Positions 6,710 to 12,655 of a stretch of DNA of 12,655 nucleotides are shown in pieces. The first letter of the stretch is position 1. The number at the start of each line of letters is the position of its first letter. Origin of the DNA: Chloroflexota bacterium (GTDB lineage: Bacteria; Chloroflexota; Anaerolineae; Anaerolineales; Villigracilaceae); contig JAJYOH010000108.1 of NCBI GenBank assembly GCA_021796315.1, forward strand, positions 1-12,655, written 5' to 3'. The notes below the pieces were generated by a model. The model ran no database searches and was not told the origin of the DNA. It was given only the letters and a program-made list of their open reading frames with translations. The translations under genes and the position numbers were made by a program.

Positions 6710-9380
6710 GAGCCCTACTCGTTCCTCCGATCAGGTTCAGGTGCGAATCGATGGCGATGTCAGCGGACAGGTCGCCATCGGAAATAACATCCTGCAGATT
6801 GGCGAAATTCATGGGGGAATCGTCAATATTATGGTGCCTAGTCAAAGACCCCACTTCAGCCACAAGCCTCAACCGCTCTACGTTCGCCCGCGCCCATTCC
6901 CTAGCCTATTAGACCGCACGGAAGAAATTAAAACAGCTGTCGGTGCATTATTCATTTCTGAGTCGCTCTCTCTGAATGGCGAGAGCGGTATTGGGAAGAC
7001 AACGCTTCTGCGGCATCTTGCATATAACTCGCCGGGCGATAACTTCCCGGATGGTATTTTCTATTATTGCGCACGCGGCCTTGATGTCAGTGACCTCCTG
7101 GAGGTCATCTTTGAAACATTCTATGAAAGCGACTGCGTATCCAAGCCGACCGAGGCCGAATTACACCAATTTCTGCAGAACATCAAGGCCTTGATCTTAT
7201 TGGACGATGTTACGTTGGATTATTCCAAAGTCACAGATTTGACCAATGCCGCGCCGCAATGCACCTTTGTTTTCTCGGCGGTCGAGCGATGCCTGTGGGG
7301 CGAAGGTCGCTGTATCGAGCTGGGAGGGCTGCCAGCCAAAGACGCGCTGGCGCTTTTCGAGCGCGAACTGGGCCGCACGTTACTGGATGAGGAAAAGGCA
7401 ACGGCAGAATCGTTCTGTCAAAAATCAAGAGGACACCCGCTTAACATTATCCAGGCTGCAGTGTTGATCCGGCGCGGCCTGACTCTCAAAGAAGCCAGCG
7501 ACAGGCAGCAGGAGTCGGAAGGCGCTTTTGTAAAGAGCGTTCTCACAAGGCTAAGCGAGACTGAGAAACTGATCTTATCCGTGTTGGCTGTGACTGGTGA
7601 TGCGCCATTGCCGGCTCGGCGTTTATCGGAATTATGCCCGATGCATGATGTGGATGCGGCGCTTAAATCCTTGTTGAAACTGCAATTGATCCAATCGCAC
7701 AGCCCGTCTTATAGCTCTGCCGGTTCGCTGGCGCTTTCACTTGGTCGGATGATGAATCCTGGATATTGGGAGGACAGCGTCCTGAATTATTTCGTGCAAT
7801 GGATCAAGCAGAATCCGCCATATCAGGATGTAACAGAAATTATTAATATACTTCCCGCATTGATCGAAAAAGCAAGCCGCGCAGAACGCTGGAATGATGT
7901 TATTACCCTGGGACGCGGCATCGAGAAAGCTTTGATACTCAGTAAGCGCTGGTCAACATGGGCGCGAACACTGGGTTTAATCTTGAAGGCCGCACAGGCC
8001 CTGGGTAATCGGAATATACAAGGCTGGGCATTGCATGAATTTGGGACACGCAGCCTTTGTCTGGGGAATACTACAGCAGCGCGCCAATCTCTGACTCAGG
8101 CATTAAACATCCGCGAAGCGATTGGCGATCACGCCGGAGCAGCGGTCACAAAACACAATCTTGGATTGCTGTCTGCGCCACCGGCGCCGCCGCGCGAAAC
8201 GCCTCACTCTGGATCCAAATCTGGCAGCGGCGGCATGCCTCTTGTGCTGAAGATTGCTCTCGTTGTTGTGGCGATTGGATTGGTAATACTCGCGTTTGTA
8301 TGGCTTCGAATCTTCCCCCCTTCGCCGCCTGCGCCTCAGCCAATGCCGGTTGCCGCCACACAGCCATATGTTCCGCCCGTTGTGCCTCCTTCAAAGACAG
8401 CGACTCCTCGCCCAACATTGACTCCTTATCCCACCTATACTTTCGCGCCCACCCTTCCACCGTGTGCGCCGGGCGTATTGTATTGCGAGAACTTCGATGA
8501 TGGCATGGCCCAGGATTGGCAATTGGATCCCGGCTGGTCGATCCAAAGAGATGGCTCCAATCAATTGTTAGGCGGAATGGGCCATGAATTTTCCACACTC
8601 ACCAATCATCAGTGGAATGATTATCAACTTAATTTCCGGCTCAGACTCTTTTCAGGCGGCATCCACGTCTGCTATCGGATCTCGCCAGGAAACAACGGCT
8701 TGATCCGTTACTTCATCGGGATTACCGACAGCGGCATGTATCTGAGCAAACAGGTGAACGATCAATTCACGGATTTCCGCAGAATCGATTGGAGACCTTC
8801 CATTGGAGATTGGCACAATATTGAAATCGCAGGCTGGGGAGGACACTTGCGTGTCTACGTGGATGGTTCGTTGAAGTTGGAAATTGTTGACCAGGATTTC
8901 ATAAGAAGCGGTTCCATTGCCTTTGAGACGCTGGATAATTCCAGCGCTCAGATCGATGATGTTGAAGTCAGGGGACCAGGAGCAGAGCCAGCGGTCGAGT
9001 CCTACGCGCCTCCGTCCCAACAGCCCTCGAGCGGGAACTCATCTTCGAATTCGGGTTCTTCCTCAAATGCAAATCCAACTCTGGATACCAGCTCCGGGCT
9101 CATTGTGATCATCCCTTCCATGCCAGCAAGTTGTACCAATTCCATGACGTGGGAACAGAGCATTGACCGCCCTGGAATGGATTATTGGAATGGATGGGTT
9201 GGAAATCCAGATACGCCCCCTTCGCAAAAACCGGTCATCTGCCAGGATATGTGTTTGAACGACTCGAACTGCCAGGCTTTCACCTATGACACATATACCA
9301 ACGTGTGCTGGTTGAAGAATGGCAAGCCTGATGCAGTATATAAGTACGAAAATATTTCAGGGATCAAAGTCTGCCAGTGA
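6708..9380 (+). CDS. Membrane-spanning STAND (NB-ARC) ATPase with outer LamG-like and PAN/apple domains
   Basis: This 890-aa protein reads as an NLR-like switch anchored in the membrane. Domains in order: a short N-terminal motif (about 11-42) with SGQVAIGNNILQIG; NB-ARC NTPase with Walker A GESGIGKTT (91-99), Walker B ALILLDDV (161-168), a sensor-like strand TFVFS (186-190) and a GLPL-like RGHPLNI (241-247); winged helix (about 282-330); helical repeats ending in a TPR-like unit (about 436-487); a Pro/Gly/Ser stretch; one transmembrane helix (about 512-534); a Thr/Pro linker (about 536-586); a LamG-like beta-sandwich (about 592-756, ENFDDGMAQDW to IDDVEV); a Ser/Asn linker; and a PAN/apple domain (about 808-890) with Cys 809, 845, 849, 855, 867 and 889. 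The Cys-rich and linker regions suggest the C-terminal half lies outside, with the NTPase inside. The next gene follows after 15 bases and shares the N-terminal motif. The NTPase and TM calls are firm; ligand and output are unknown. Confidence 0.85.
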   Translation: MSPTRSSDQVQVRIDGDVSGQVAIGNNILQIGEIHGGIVNIMVPSQRPHFSHKPQPLYVRPRPFPSLLDRTEEIKTAVGALFISESLSLNGESGIGKTTLLRHLAYNSPGDNFPDGIFYYCARGLDVSDLLEVIFETFYESDCVSKPTEAELHQFLQNIKALILLDDVTLDYSKVTDLTNAAPQCTFVFSAVERCLWGEGRCIELGGLPAKDALALFERELGRTLLDEEKATAESFCQKSRGHPLNIIQAAVLIRRGLTLKEASDRQQESEGAFVKSVLTRLSETEKLILSVLAVTGDAPLPARRLSELCPMHDVDAALKSLLKLQLIQSHSPSYSSAGSLALSLGRMMNPGYWEDSVLNYFVQWIKQNPPYQDVTEIINILPALIEKASRAERWNDVITLGRGIEKALILSKRWSTWARTLGLILKAAQALGNRNIQGWALHEFGTRSLCLGNTTAARQSLTQALNIREAIGDHAGAAVTKHNLGLLSAPPAPPRETPHSGSKSGSGGMPLVLKIALVVVAIGLVILAFVWLRIFPPSPPAPQPMPVAATQPYVPPVVPPSKTATPRPTLTPYPTYTFAPTLPPCAPGVLYCENFDDGMAQDWQLDPGWSIQRDGSNQLLGGMGHEFSTLTNHQWNDYQLNFRLRLFSGGIHVCYRISPGNNGLIRYFIGITDSGMYLSKQVNDQFTDFRRIDWRPSIGDWHNIEIAGWGGHLRVYVDGSLKLEIVDQDFIRSGSIAFETLDNSSAQIDDVEVRGPGAEPAVESYAPPSQQPSSGNSSSNSGSSSNANPTLDTSSGLIVIIPSMPASCTNSMTWEQSIDRPGMDYWNGWVGNPDTPPSQKPVICQDMCLNDSNCQAFTYDTYTNVCWLKNGKPDAVYKYENISGIKVCQ

Positions 9381-9395
9381 TCGATAGGAGAAAAT

Positions 9396-9842
9396 ATGAC
9401 ATCCAAGCGCGGACAAAAGCCTGCTCCTCAAGAGCCAGCGATTGAAGCGAACTTCTCCGGCAATATCAGCGGACAAGTTGCCATAGGCGAAAACATCAGC
9501 CAGGCACAGACAATCAAAGCTGAAAATTCGAGTGTGACTGAGGCTGATCTCATTACATTACATAAAATGATAACGGAACTAAAAAGCCGCATCTCATCCA
9601 CAGCGCCAGCCGATAAACAGGCGGACGCGCTGGAAAAAGTTTCAGAATTGGAGCAGGCCATTACTGGTGAAAAGCCTGATATCTCCACCATGGAATATGT
9701 CAGGAATTGGTTTGGGAAAAATCTCCCGCAATTGGCAGGCGCAGTGACGGGACTGGTGGTTAATCCCATTGTAGGCAAACTGGTCGAAGCCGCCGGTGAA
9801 ACCATTGCCCATGAGTTCAAGCGACGCTTTGGGTCGCAGTAA
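9396..9842 (+). CDS. Small partner protein sharing the SGQVAIG motif of the STAND ATPase
   Basis: This is a 148-aa protein of no family I can name. Residues 20-35 (FSGNISGQVAIGENISQ) closely match residues 14-30 of the upstream STAND protein (IDGDVSGQVAIGNNILQ). A charged helical stretch follows (about 47-90, LITLHKMITELKSRI and ALEKVSELEQAI) and looks like a helical hairpin or coiled coil. Residues about 103-148 hold YVRNWFGKNLPQLAGAVTGL, then VVNPIVGKLVEAAGE and a basic tail FKRRFG. This is a Gly/Ala/Val-rich segment that could form an amphipathic or membrane-associating helix; there is no signal peptide. The start is supported by TAGGAG at 9385-9390, and the 15-base gap implies cotranscription with the STAND gene. 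It may be the effector or adaptor of the pair. The open frame and pairing are sure; the function is inferred. Confidence 0.82.
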   Translation: MTSKRGQKPAPQEPAIEANFSGNISGQVAIGENISQAQTIKAENSSVTEADLITLHKMITELKSRISSTAPADKQADALEKVSELEQAITGEKPDISTMEYVRNWFGKNLPQLAGAVTGLVVNPIVGKLVEAAGETIAHEFKRRFGSQ

Positions 9843-10263
9843 TGATCAAATCAAAAACAATTGCGAGAAATGGTTGCGATGGCGTATTCAGGCACAGGAT
9901 AACAACAATGCTTGGGGAGGGTGGTCGGCTTGGGCATCTTTCTTCGCCAATTCTCCTCCGCCTGCTCCCAAGACAATCCAAACTGAAAGTCCGCTGTCTT
10001 GTCCACACGATCAGATAATAAATCGCCGGTTTTTTCTTGTTGAATTCTTGAAATCCCGGTTGTAAAATATAAATGTGCTCGGGCAGGTATAAGCGTTGCC
10101 GAGAAAAATAAAAACCAAGCCGCTTTCGAGAATATTCTTCGGGAGATATCTGTTCATCCCGTCCTTCATCTGCATAGCTGAAGAATCTACATCGGAACCT
10201 CAGCATCTCCCTCGAGAGAAATCGACCAGAATTTCACTTTTCGAAAGGAAAGGAGGTGAAACA
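9843..10263 (+). other. Spacer and leader before the SRPBCC gene
   Basis: No gene is well supported in these 421 bases. Just past the partner-gene stop, one plus-strand frame (about 9838-10065) encodes a Trp-rich stretch (WLRWRIQAQDNNNAWGGWSA) without its own start. A 58-codon frame begins at the TAATG overlap (9842). Both may be chance, and neither has a Shine-Dalgarno site. The right half holds a promoter and a leader of about 190 bases, with a small imperfect hairpin near 10078-10103 (CTCGGGCA / TGCCGAG). Confidence 0.5.
10040..10068 (+). promoter_or_regulatory. Candidate sigma-70 promoter of the SRPBCC gene
   Basis: TTGAAT (10040-10045), a 17-base spacer and TAAAAT (10063-10068) match the housekeeping consensus at four and five of six positions. 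Transcription would start near 10075, giving a long leader before the ATG at 10264. Confidence 0.5.
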
Positions 10264-10713
10264 ATGGTTAAACTGCATAAAACGATCACAATCCACGCGC
10301 CCATTGAGAAAGTATTTGCCTTCATGAGTGACCCACGCAACCTGCCAGATATATGGCCGAGCATGATCGATGTCAAAAATGTGACCCCGGCTGCTCATGG
10401 AGGATATAACTTTGGCTGGGTGTATAAAATGGCTGGCATGAAATTCGACGGTGCATCTGAAACCACTGAATTTGTGCTCAACCAACGCAATGTCACCAGA
10501 AGCACAAAAGGCATCGAAAGCAAGTTCGTATGGGTATACCAACCCGAAGGCCACAACACCAAATTAACGGTAGATATTGAATATACCGTTCCCGTTCCTT
10601 TGCTGGGCAAAATCGCCGAGGCGATCATCGTAAAACAAAACGACCACGAAGGTGACACTTTACTTGAGAACCTCAAGAATCGCATGGAGATTGAAACGCC
10701 GATCCCTGCCTGA
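10264..10713 (+). CDS. SRPBCC (START/polyketide-cyclase-like) ligand-binding protein
   Basis: This is a 149-aa cytoplasmic protein of the SRPBCC helix-grip superfamily, which encloses hydrophobic ligands in a deep pocket. The hallmark N-terminus is TITIHAPIEKVFAFMSDPRN, followed by DIWPSM, central antiparallel strands (YNFGWVYKMAGMKFDG, NVTRSTKGIESKFVWVYQPE, TKLTVDIEYTVPVP) and a long C-terminal helix ending in LLENLKNRMEIE. The frame is open back to 10096, but the ATG at 10264 is the real start: it has a full AAGGAGGTGA at 10250-10259, and the fold begins right there, leaving nothing domain-like upstream. It appears to be a single-gene unit with its own promoter and terminator. No catalytic residues point to a reaction, so binding or transport of a lipid-like ligand is the conservative reading. 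Confidence 0.85.
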   Translation: MVKLHKTITIHAPIEKVFAFMSDPRNLPDIWPSMIDVKNVTPAAHGGYNFGWVYKMAGMKFDGASETTEFVLNQRNVTRSTKGIESKFVWVYQPEGHNTKLTVDIEYTVPVPLLGKIAEAIIVKQNDHEGDTLLENLKNRMEIETPIPA

Positions 10714-10739
10714 CCTTATTCCTGCCCGGGCATAAAAGG

Positions 10740-10766
10740 AAAAGACTCCCGATCAGGGAGTCTTTT
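10740..10766. terminator. Bidirectional intrinsic terminator
   Basis: A perfect 11-bp stem, AAAAGACTCCC (10740-10750) and GGGAGTCTTTT (10756-10766), closes a 5-base loop. The arms supply a T-run on both strands. It lies 26 bases after the SRPBCC stop and 42 bases beyond the end of the minus-strand gene at 10809, so it can serve both convergent genes. Confidence 0.85.
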
Positions 10767-10808
10767 CGATTGCAAATCATGACCATGAGCGGTATTAGTG
10801 GGTCACCC

Positions 10809-11120
10809 TTACACGCCTTTTAACAAATTCTTCCCCTTGAAGTAATCCGAGACCGCCAGATCGAAGGGGCGCTTGCCCAGCTTCGCAGCGGCCTTGACAT
10901 AATTGGCGTGGACTTTCTCATCTGCCATTGCGGCGTGAGCATAGGCCACCGCCTGTTTGAAACGCTGACGATGTTCCTTCTGCGCCTTGCTCCATTTTAC
11001 GTTGGACATATCGGGTTTCTTCGACAGGATAACGCGACCGGTGTGCGTGCGCCGGAAGGTTGCGTTCCCAAGCGTTCCCTGTATTTCATCAACGAGCGGA
11101 TTGAATTTGACTCTTGGCAT
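10809..11120 (-). CDS. Conserved small basic protein of unknown function
   Basis: This 103-aa cytoplasmic protein is rich in Lys, Arg and Ala. The N-terminus (MPRVKFNPLVDEIQGTLGNA, then FRRTHTGRVILSKKPDMS) reads as short strands; residues about 43-96 look helical (SKAQKEHRQRFKQAVAYAHA and AAKLGKRPFDLAVSDYF). I recall similar short 'MPRVKxNPxVxxIxGxxG' proteins as scattered hypotheticals in other bacteria, but cannot name a Pfam family. The net positive charge would allow nucleic-acid binding; this is only inference. AGGAGG (11126-11131 on the complement) sits 5 bases before the ATG and fixes the start. Upstream are a good promoter and four 11-bp-phased direct repeats, so the gene is probably controlled. 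It ends at the shared bidirectional terminator. Confidence 0.8.
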   Translation of the reverse strand: MPRVKFNPLVDEIQGTLGNATFRRTHTGRVILSKKPDMSNVKWSKAQKEHRQRFKQAVAYAHAAMADEKVHANYVKAAAKLGKRPFDLAVSDYFKGKNLLKGV

Positions 11121-11145
11121 GGTTTCCTCCTGTTTCTCTCAGGTA

Positions 11146-11185
11146 TCCTGTATTCATCCTGTACTGGTCCTGTACTCATCTTGTA
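11146..11185 (-). repeat. Four direct repeats with exact 11-bp period
   Basis: TCCTGTA occurs at 11146, 11157 and 11168, and a one-mismatch copy TCTTGTA at 11179, all spaced 11 bases apart (TACAGGA in gene orientation). They lie between the predicted -10 and the ribosome-binding site of the 10809-11120 gene, so they fall in the transcribed leader or overlap the start of transcription. One-helical-turn phasing suits cooperative binding of a repressor on one DNA face; repeated GGA in the RNA could also bind a CsrA-like regulator. Confidence 0.7.
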
Positions 11186-11187
11186 AT

Positions 11188-11216
11188 ACTATATCGAGTA
11201 TAGCTCATTATGGCAA
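11188..11216 (-). promoter_or_regulatory. Promoter of the small basic protein gene
   Basis: On the minus strand, TTGCCA (11216-11211), a 17-base spacer and TATAGT (11193-11188) form a good housekeeping-type promoter. The inverted pair CTATA/TATAG (11189-11203) overlaps the -10 and could be an operator. Transcription would start near 11181, at the edge of the phased repeats. Confidence 0.6.
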
Positions 11217-11270
11217 GTAATTGACCGTTGGGACAAAACAAAATCTTATCTCTTGAAAGTGGTAATCAAG

Positions 11271-11298
11271 AAACACTGGGACATTCTGCCCAGTGTTT
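11271..11298. terminator. Hairpin with 10-bp stem
   Basis: AAACACTGGG (11271-11280) and CCCAGTGTTT (11289-11298) form a perfect stem with an 8-base loop, followed by T then C on the plus strand. It could end read-through from either side; no plus-strand gene directly upstream needs it. Confidence 0.5.
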
Positions 11299-11429
11299 TC
11301 TCGTTACTGCCATTGCCAAGAGGGGATCGTTCACTTAGGATCAAGTCAAACTATAATTCACAGATCGTGCTTTTACCCAAAAAGAAGGGACGTCGTCATG
11401 GTAGACATCATAAAAAATGAAATGAAAGA

Positions 11430-11452
11430 ACCCCGCCGCAAGCGGACGGGGT
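11430..11452 (-). terminator. Likely terminator of the HerA/membrane-protein unit
   Basis: On the minus strand, ACCCCG-T-CCG, loop CTTG, then CGG-CGGGGT form a strong GC stem with one bulge, followed by TTCTTTCATTTCATTTTTT. It lies about 80 bases beyond the stop of the 11533-11994 gene. An alternative stem, AGCGGAC (11441-11447) with GTCCGCT (11457-11463), overlaps it and could compete with it. Confidence 0.6.
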
Positions 11453-11495
11453 ATCTGTCCGCTAAAATCACAGGTCACTTACAACCTTCTTCTTA

Positions 11496-11516
11496 CGCCG
11501 CAGAGCGGCGGGGTAT
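11496..11516. repeat. Second ATACCCCG-type GC hairpin
   Basis: CGCCGC (11496-11501) and GCGGCG (11505-11510) form a 6-bp stem with a 3-base loop. The complement reads ATACCCCGCCGCTCTGCGGCG, closely related to ATACCCCGTCCGCTTGCGGCG in the hairpin at 11430-11454 and in the same orientation. The pair looks like two diverged copies of one short palindromic unit. Confidence 0.5.
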
Positions 11517-11532
11517 TAGACCCGTGAAGGAA

Positions 11533-11994
11533 TCAATTAATGCCCATGTATTTGTTCATGATTTTGATAATATCTGGTTCGAGTTTATTGAACTCATCTA
11601 GAAACTCGCTGTGCTTTTTGTAATCAGCATTTGAGTAATACGAAATTGTCTTTTTTTCAAATTCTCTTAATGCCGTATCCAATTCGGATGGTAGGTATAC
11701 TCTATATTTTTGATAAGTGAAATGATAATCAAGTGTAACTTTTTCCAAGCGAGAAAAGAAAGTTCTCTCAGGACCTTCATCGTCCGGGATGGGGAAACTG
11801 ACAAAAGCTTTTCTTATTCCACCCATCTTGTCAGCAATTTCCCTGAACGCTTCGATCTGTTTCTCAAAGGCCATCTCAGATCGCCTTGCTTGAATGTTTA
11901 ATTTATTGCTTTGATATGAAGTAATTGCAACAATTATTGAAACGAGAGCAGATACACTGATGGCTACAATTGCGATAATATCCGATATGTTCAT
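11533..11994 (-). CDS. Small single-span membrane protein of unknown function
   Basis: This is a 153-aa protein. Residues about 5-27 form one hydrophobic span (IIAIVAISVSALVSIIVAIT). A charged helical region follows (about 33-65, ARRSEMAFEKQIEAFREIAD), then a mixed helical domain to the C-terminus (LEKVTLDYHFTYQKYRVYLP). The likely topology is a short outer N-terminus with the bulk in the cytoplasm. The gene follows the HerA-type ATPase gene after 18 bases and is probably cotranscribed. It is clearly more AT-rich than its neighbour (many AAA, TAT and ATT codons), which suggests a separate origin. Its Shine-Dalgarno is weak (AAGAGA at about 9-13 bases). No family is recognised; such small TM proteins beside HerA ATPases can be membrane partners, but that is inference. 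Confidence 0.72.
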   Translation of the reverse strand: MNISDIIAIVAISVSALVSIIVAITSYQSNKLNIQARRSEMAFEKQIEAFREIADKMGGIRKAFVSFPIPDDEGPERTFFSRLEKVTLDYHFTYQKYRVYLPSELDTALREFEKKTISYYSNADYKKHSEFLDEFNKLEPDIIKIMNKYMGIN

Positions 11995-12012
11995 GATCTG
12001 GTATCTCTTAGA

Positions 12013-12655
12013 CTAATCTTTGCCCCAATCGGGATTTAATTCTTTTAGTATTTGGTCTGAACTGCGTTTTGAATTATTTCCAAGCAATTCCTTCCAGAAC
12101 GCCTCATCATACCTGCGTGAACGCACCGGCAGCGGCATCGGCACACCCCAGCCCAACAGCAGGACTTCCTCCTTTGGTTGGAGTCGCGCCAGCATGCCGC
12201 GCAAAGCCTCCCGTCCCGAAAGACCCGAGAGCACGGCCTGAATATCAAGGTCATCACCCAGCCAGCCGCTGATGCGCGTCCCGAGCTGCGACATGACCTC
12301 GTCATAGATTTGCGAAGGTCGCTGGTCAACTATCAGCAGGGTCACATAATATTTTCTCAGTTCGCGCGCGATGGTGGCGAAGGTGGTCTGCGCGGCCATT
12401 TCGCGGTTCAATAATTTATGCGCCTCTTCGACCACGATGATCAACGGTCGCGGTTCCTGCGCCAGCTTTTCGCCGCGCGACCTGAACTCGTTGGTCTTCT
12501 TCTCCCACGCCGCGCGGATTCTGCGCGTCAGCAGGTTCGAGACCAGCAGGTAATCGAGATCGCTTTCGTTCTCGCCGAACGACAGCGCCACGTGCTTGCC
12601 GCCTTCGAGCGAATTGATGATCTGCATCACGCTGTCCGAGGCGGGCTTCTCGAAG
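12013..12655 (-). CDS. HerA-type (DUF87-like) ATPase, C-terminal part
   Basis: This is the C-terminal 213 residues of a RecA/FtsK-fold hexameric ATPase of the HerA group; the 5' part, including Walker A, lies beyond the right edge of the window. Walker B is PLIIVVEEAHKLL. The next conserved block is IARELRKYYVTLLIVDQRPS, whose DQRPSQI is the HerA-typical 'QRPS' sensor motif, and MSQLGTRI follows. The frame stays open upstream of the GTG at 12630 (FEKPASDS is read through to the edge), so that codon is internal. HerA proteins translocate DNA, often with a NurA nuclease, and recur in defence systems with other partners. Which role applies depends on the gene to the right. The downstream gene encodes a small membrane protein. 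The family is well supported; the exact subgroup is not. Confidence 0.85.
   Translation of the reverse strand, partial: FEKPASDSVMQIINSLEGGKHVALSFGENESDLDYLLVSNLLTRRIRAAWEKKTNEFRSRGEKLAQEPRPLIIVVEEAHKLLNREMAAQTTFATIARELRKYYVTLLIVDQRPSQIYDEVMSQLGTRISGWLGDDLDIQAVLSGLSGREALRGMLARLQPKEEVLLLGWGVPMPLPVRSRRYDEAFWKELLGNNSKRSSDQILKELNPDWGKD

Larger units (their letters stand above)
11217..11532. other. Spacer with several hairpins, no supported gene
   Basis: This stretch separates two minus-strand units. A plus-strand frame through it (from 11293) has no Shine-Dalgarno support and runs through palindromic DNA, so it is not called. The spacer holds a hairpin at 11271-11298 and two related GC-rich hairpins at 11430-11452 and 11496-11510. 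Confidence 0.5.

Noticed and set aside
9842..10018. A 58-codon plus-strand frame beginning at the TAATG stop/start overlap after the partner gene
   Set aside because: The overlap could allow coupling, but the frame has no Shine-Dalgarno site, its Leu/Arg-rich composition looks random, and a competing frame covers the same bases.
10096..10263. An N-terminal extension of the SRPBCC protein
   Set aside because: The full Shine-Dalgarno at 10250-10259 and the first strand of the fold both point to the ATG at 10264; the upstream residues look non-coding.
11146..11185. A CRISPR-like array
   Set aside because: The units are 7 bases with 4-base gaps and an 11-base period, far too short for CRISPR repeats and spacers, and no cas gene is present.
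11293..11601. A plus-strand frame of 102 codons between the two minus-strand units
   Set aside because: It runs through palindromic terminator-like DNA and into the end of the membrane-protein gene on the other strand, and it has no good ribosome-binding site.

Overview
The window most resembles a chromosomal segment of a Chloroflexota bacterium, probably class Anaerolineae. The reasons are moderate GC (mid-50s by eye) with AT-richer accessory patches, Thr/Pro 'TPTPT' linkers in exported proteins, NB-ARC/TPR signalling proteins, and a degenerate 'gaaccgcc...ggcggt'-type interspersed repeat. This assignment is an inference from style; no rRNA or other phylogenetic marker is present.

Layout. 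(1) Positions 1-3617, plus strand: the 3' end of a peptide-type ABC importer operon, with a DppC-like permease (cut by the window edge), two ATPases (DppD-like and DppF-like) and, directly behind, a nitrilase-superfamily amidohydrolase. A degenerate inverted repeat is lodged between the two ATPase genes. A large GC-rich stem-loop follows the amidohydrolase. The operon probably imports a small peptide or amide and cleaves a C-N bond inside the cell. (2) Positions 3838-6132: a secreted serine hydrolase of the beta-lactamase/penicillin-binding fold with an N-terminal beta-rich domain and a Thr/Pro linker. A perfect 34-bp palindrome follows it. (3) Positions 6133-9842: an AT-richer spacer with a candidate promoter, then a two-gene unit. 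The first gene encodes an 890-aa membrane-spanning STAND (NB-ARC) ATPase whose predicted outer half carries a LamG-like domain and a PAN/apple domain. The second encodes a 148-aa protein that shares a short N-terminal motif (SGQVAIG) with the ATPase and ends in a Gly/Ala-rich hydrophobic segment. (4) Positions 10264-10713: an SRPBCC ligand-binding protein with its own promoter and a clear terminator. (5) Minus strand, 10809-11120: a 103-aa basic protein behind four direct repeats phased exactly 11 bp apart. (6) Minus strand, 11533-12655: the 3' end of a HerA-type ATPase gene followed by an AT-rich gene for a small single-span membrane protein, with paired GC hairpins downstream.

The strongest candidate for an undescribed system is the STAND ATPase plus small partner at 6708-9842. 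The outer domains could sense an extracellular ligand, the inner NTPase could act as a switch, and the motif shared by the two N-termini could pass the signal by like-with-like assembly to a partner that might act on the membrane. The domain order and the shared motif are read directly from the sequence; the signalling model is inference.
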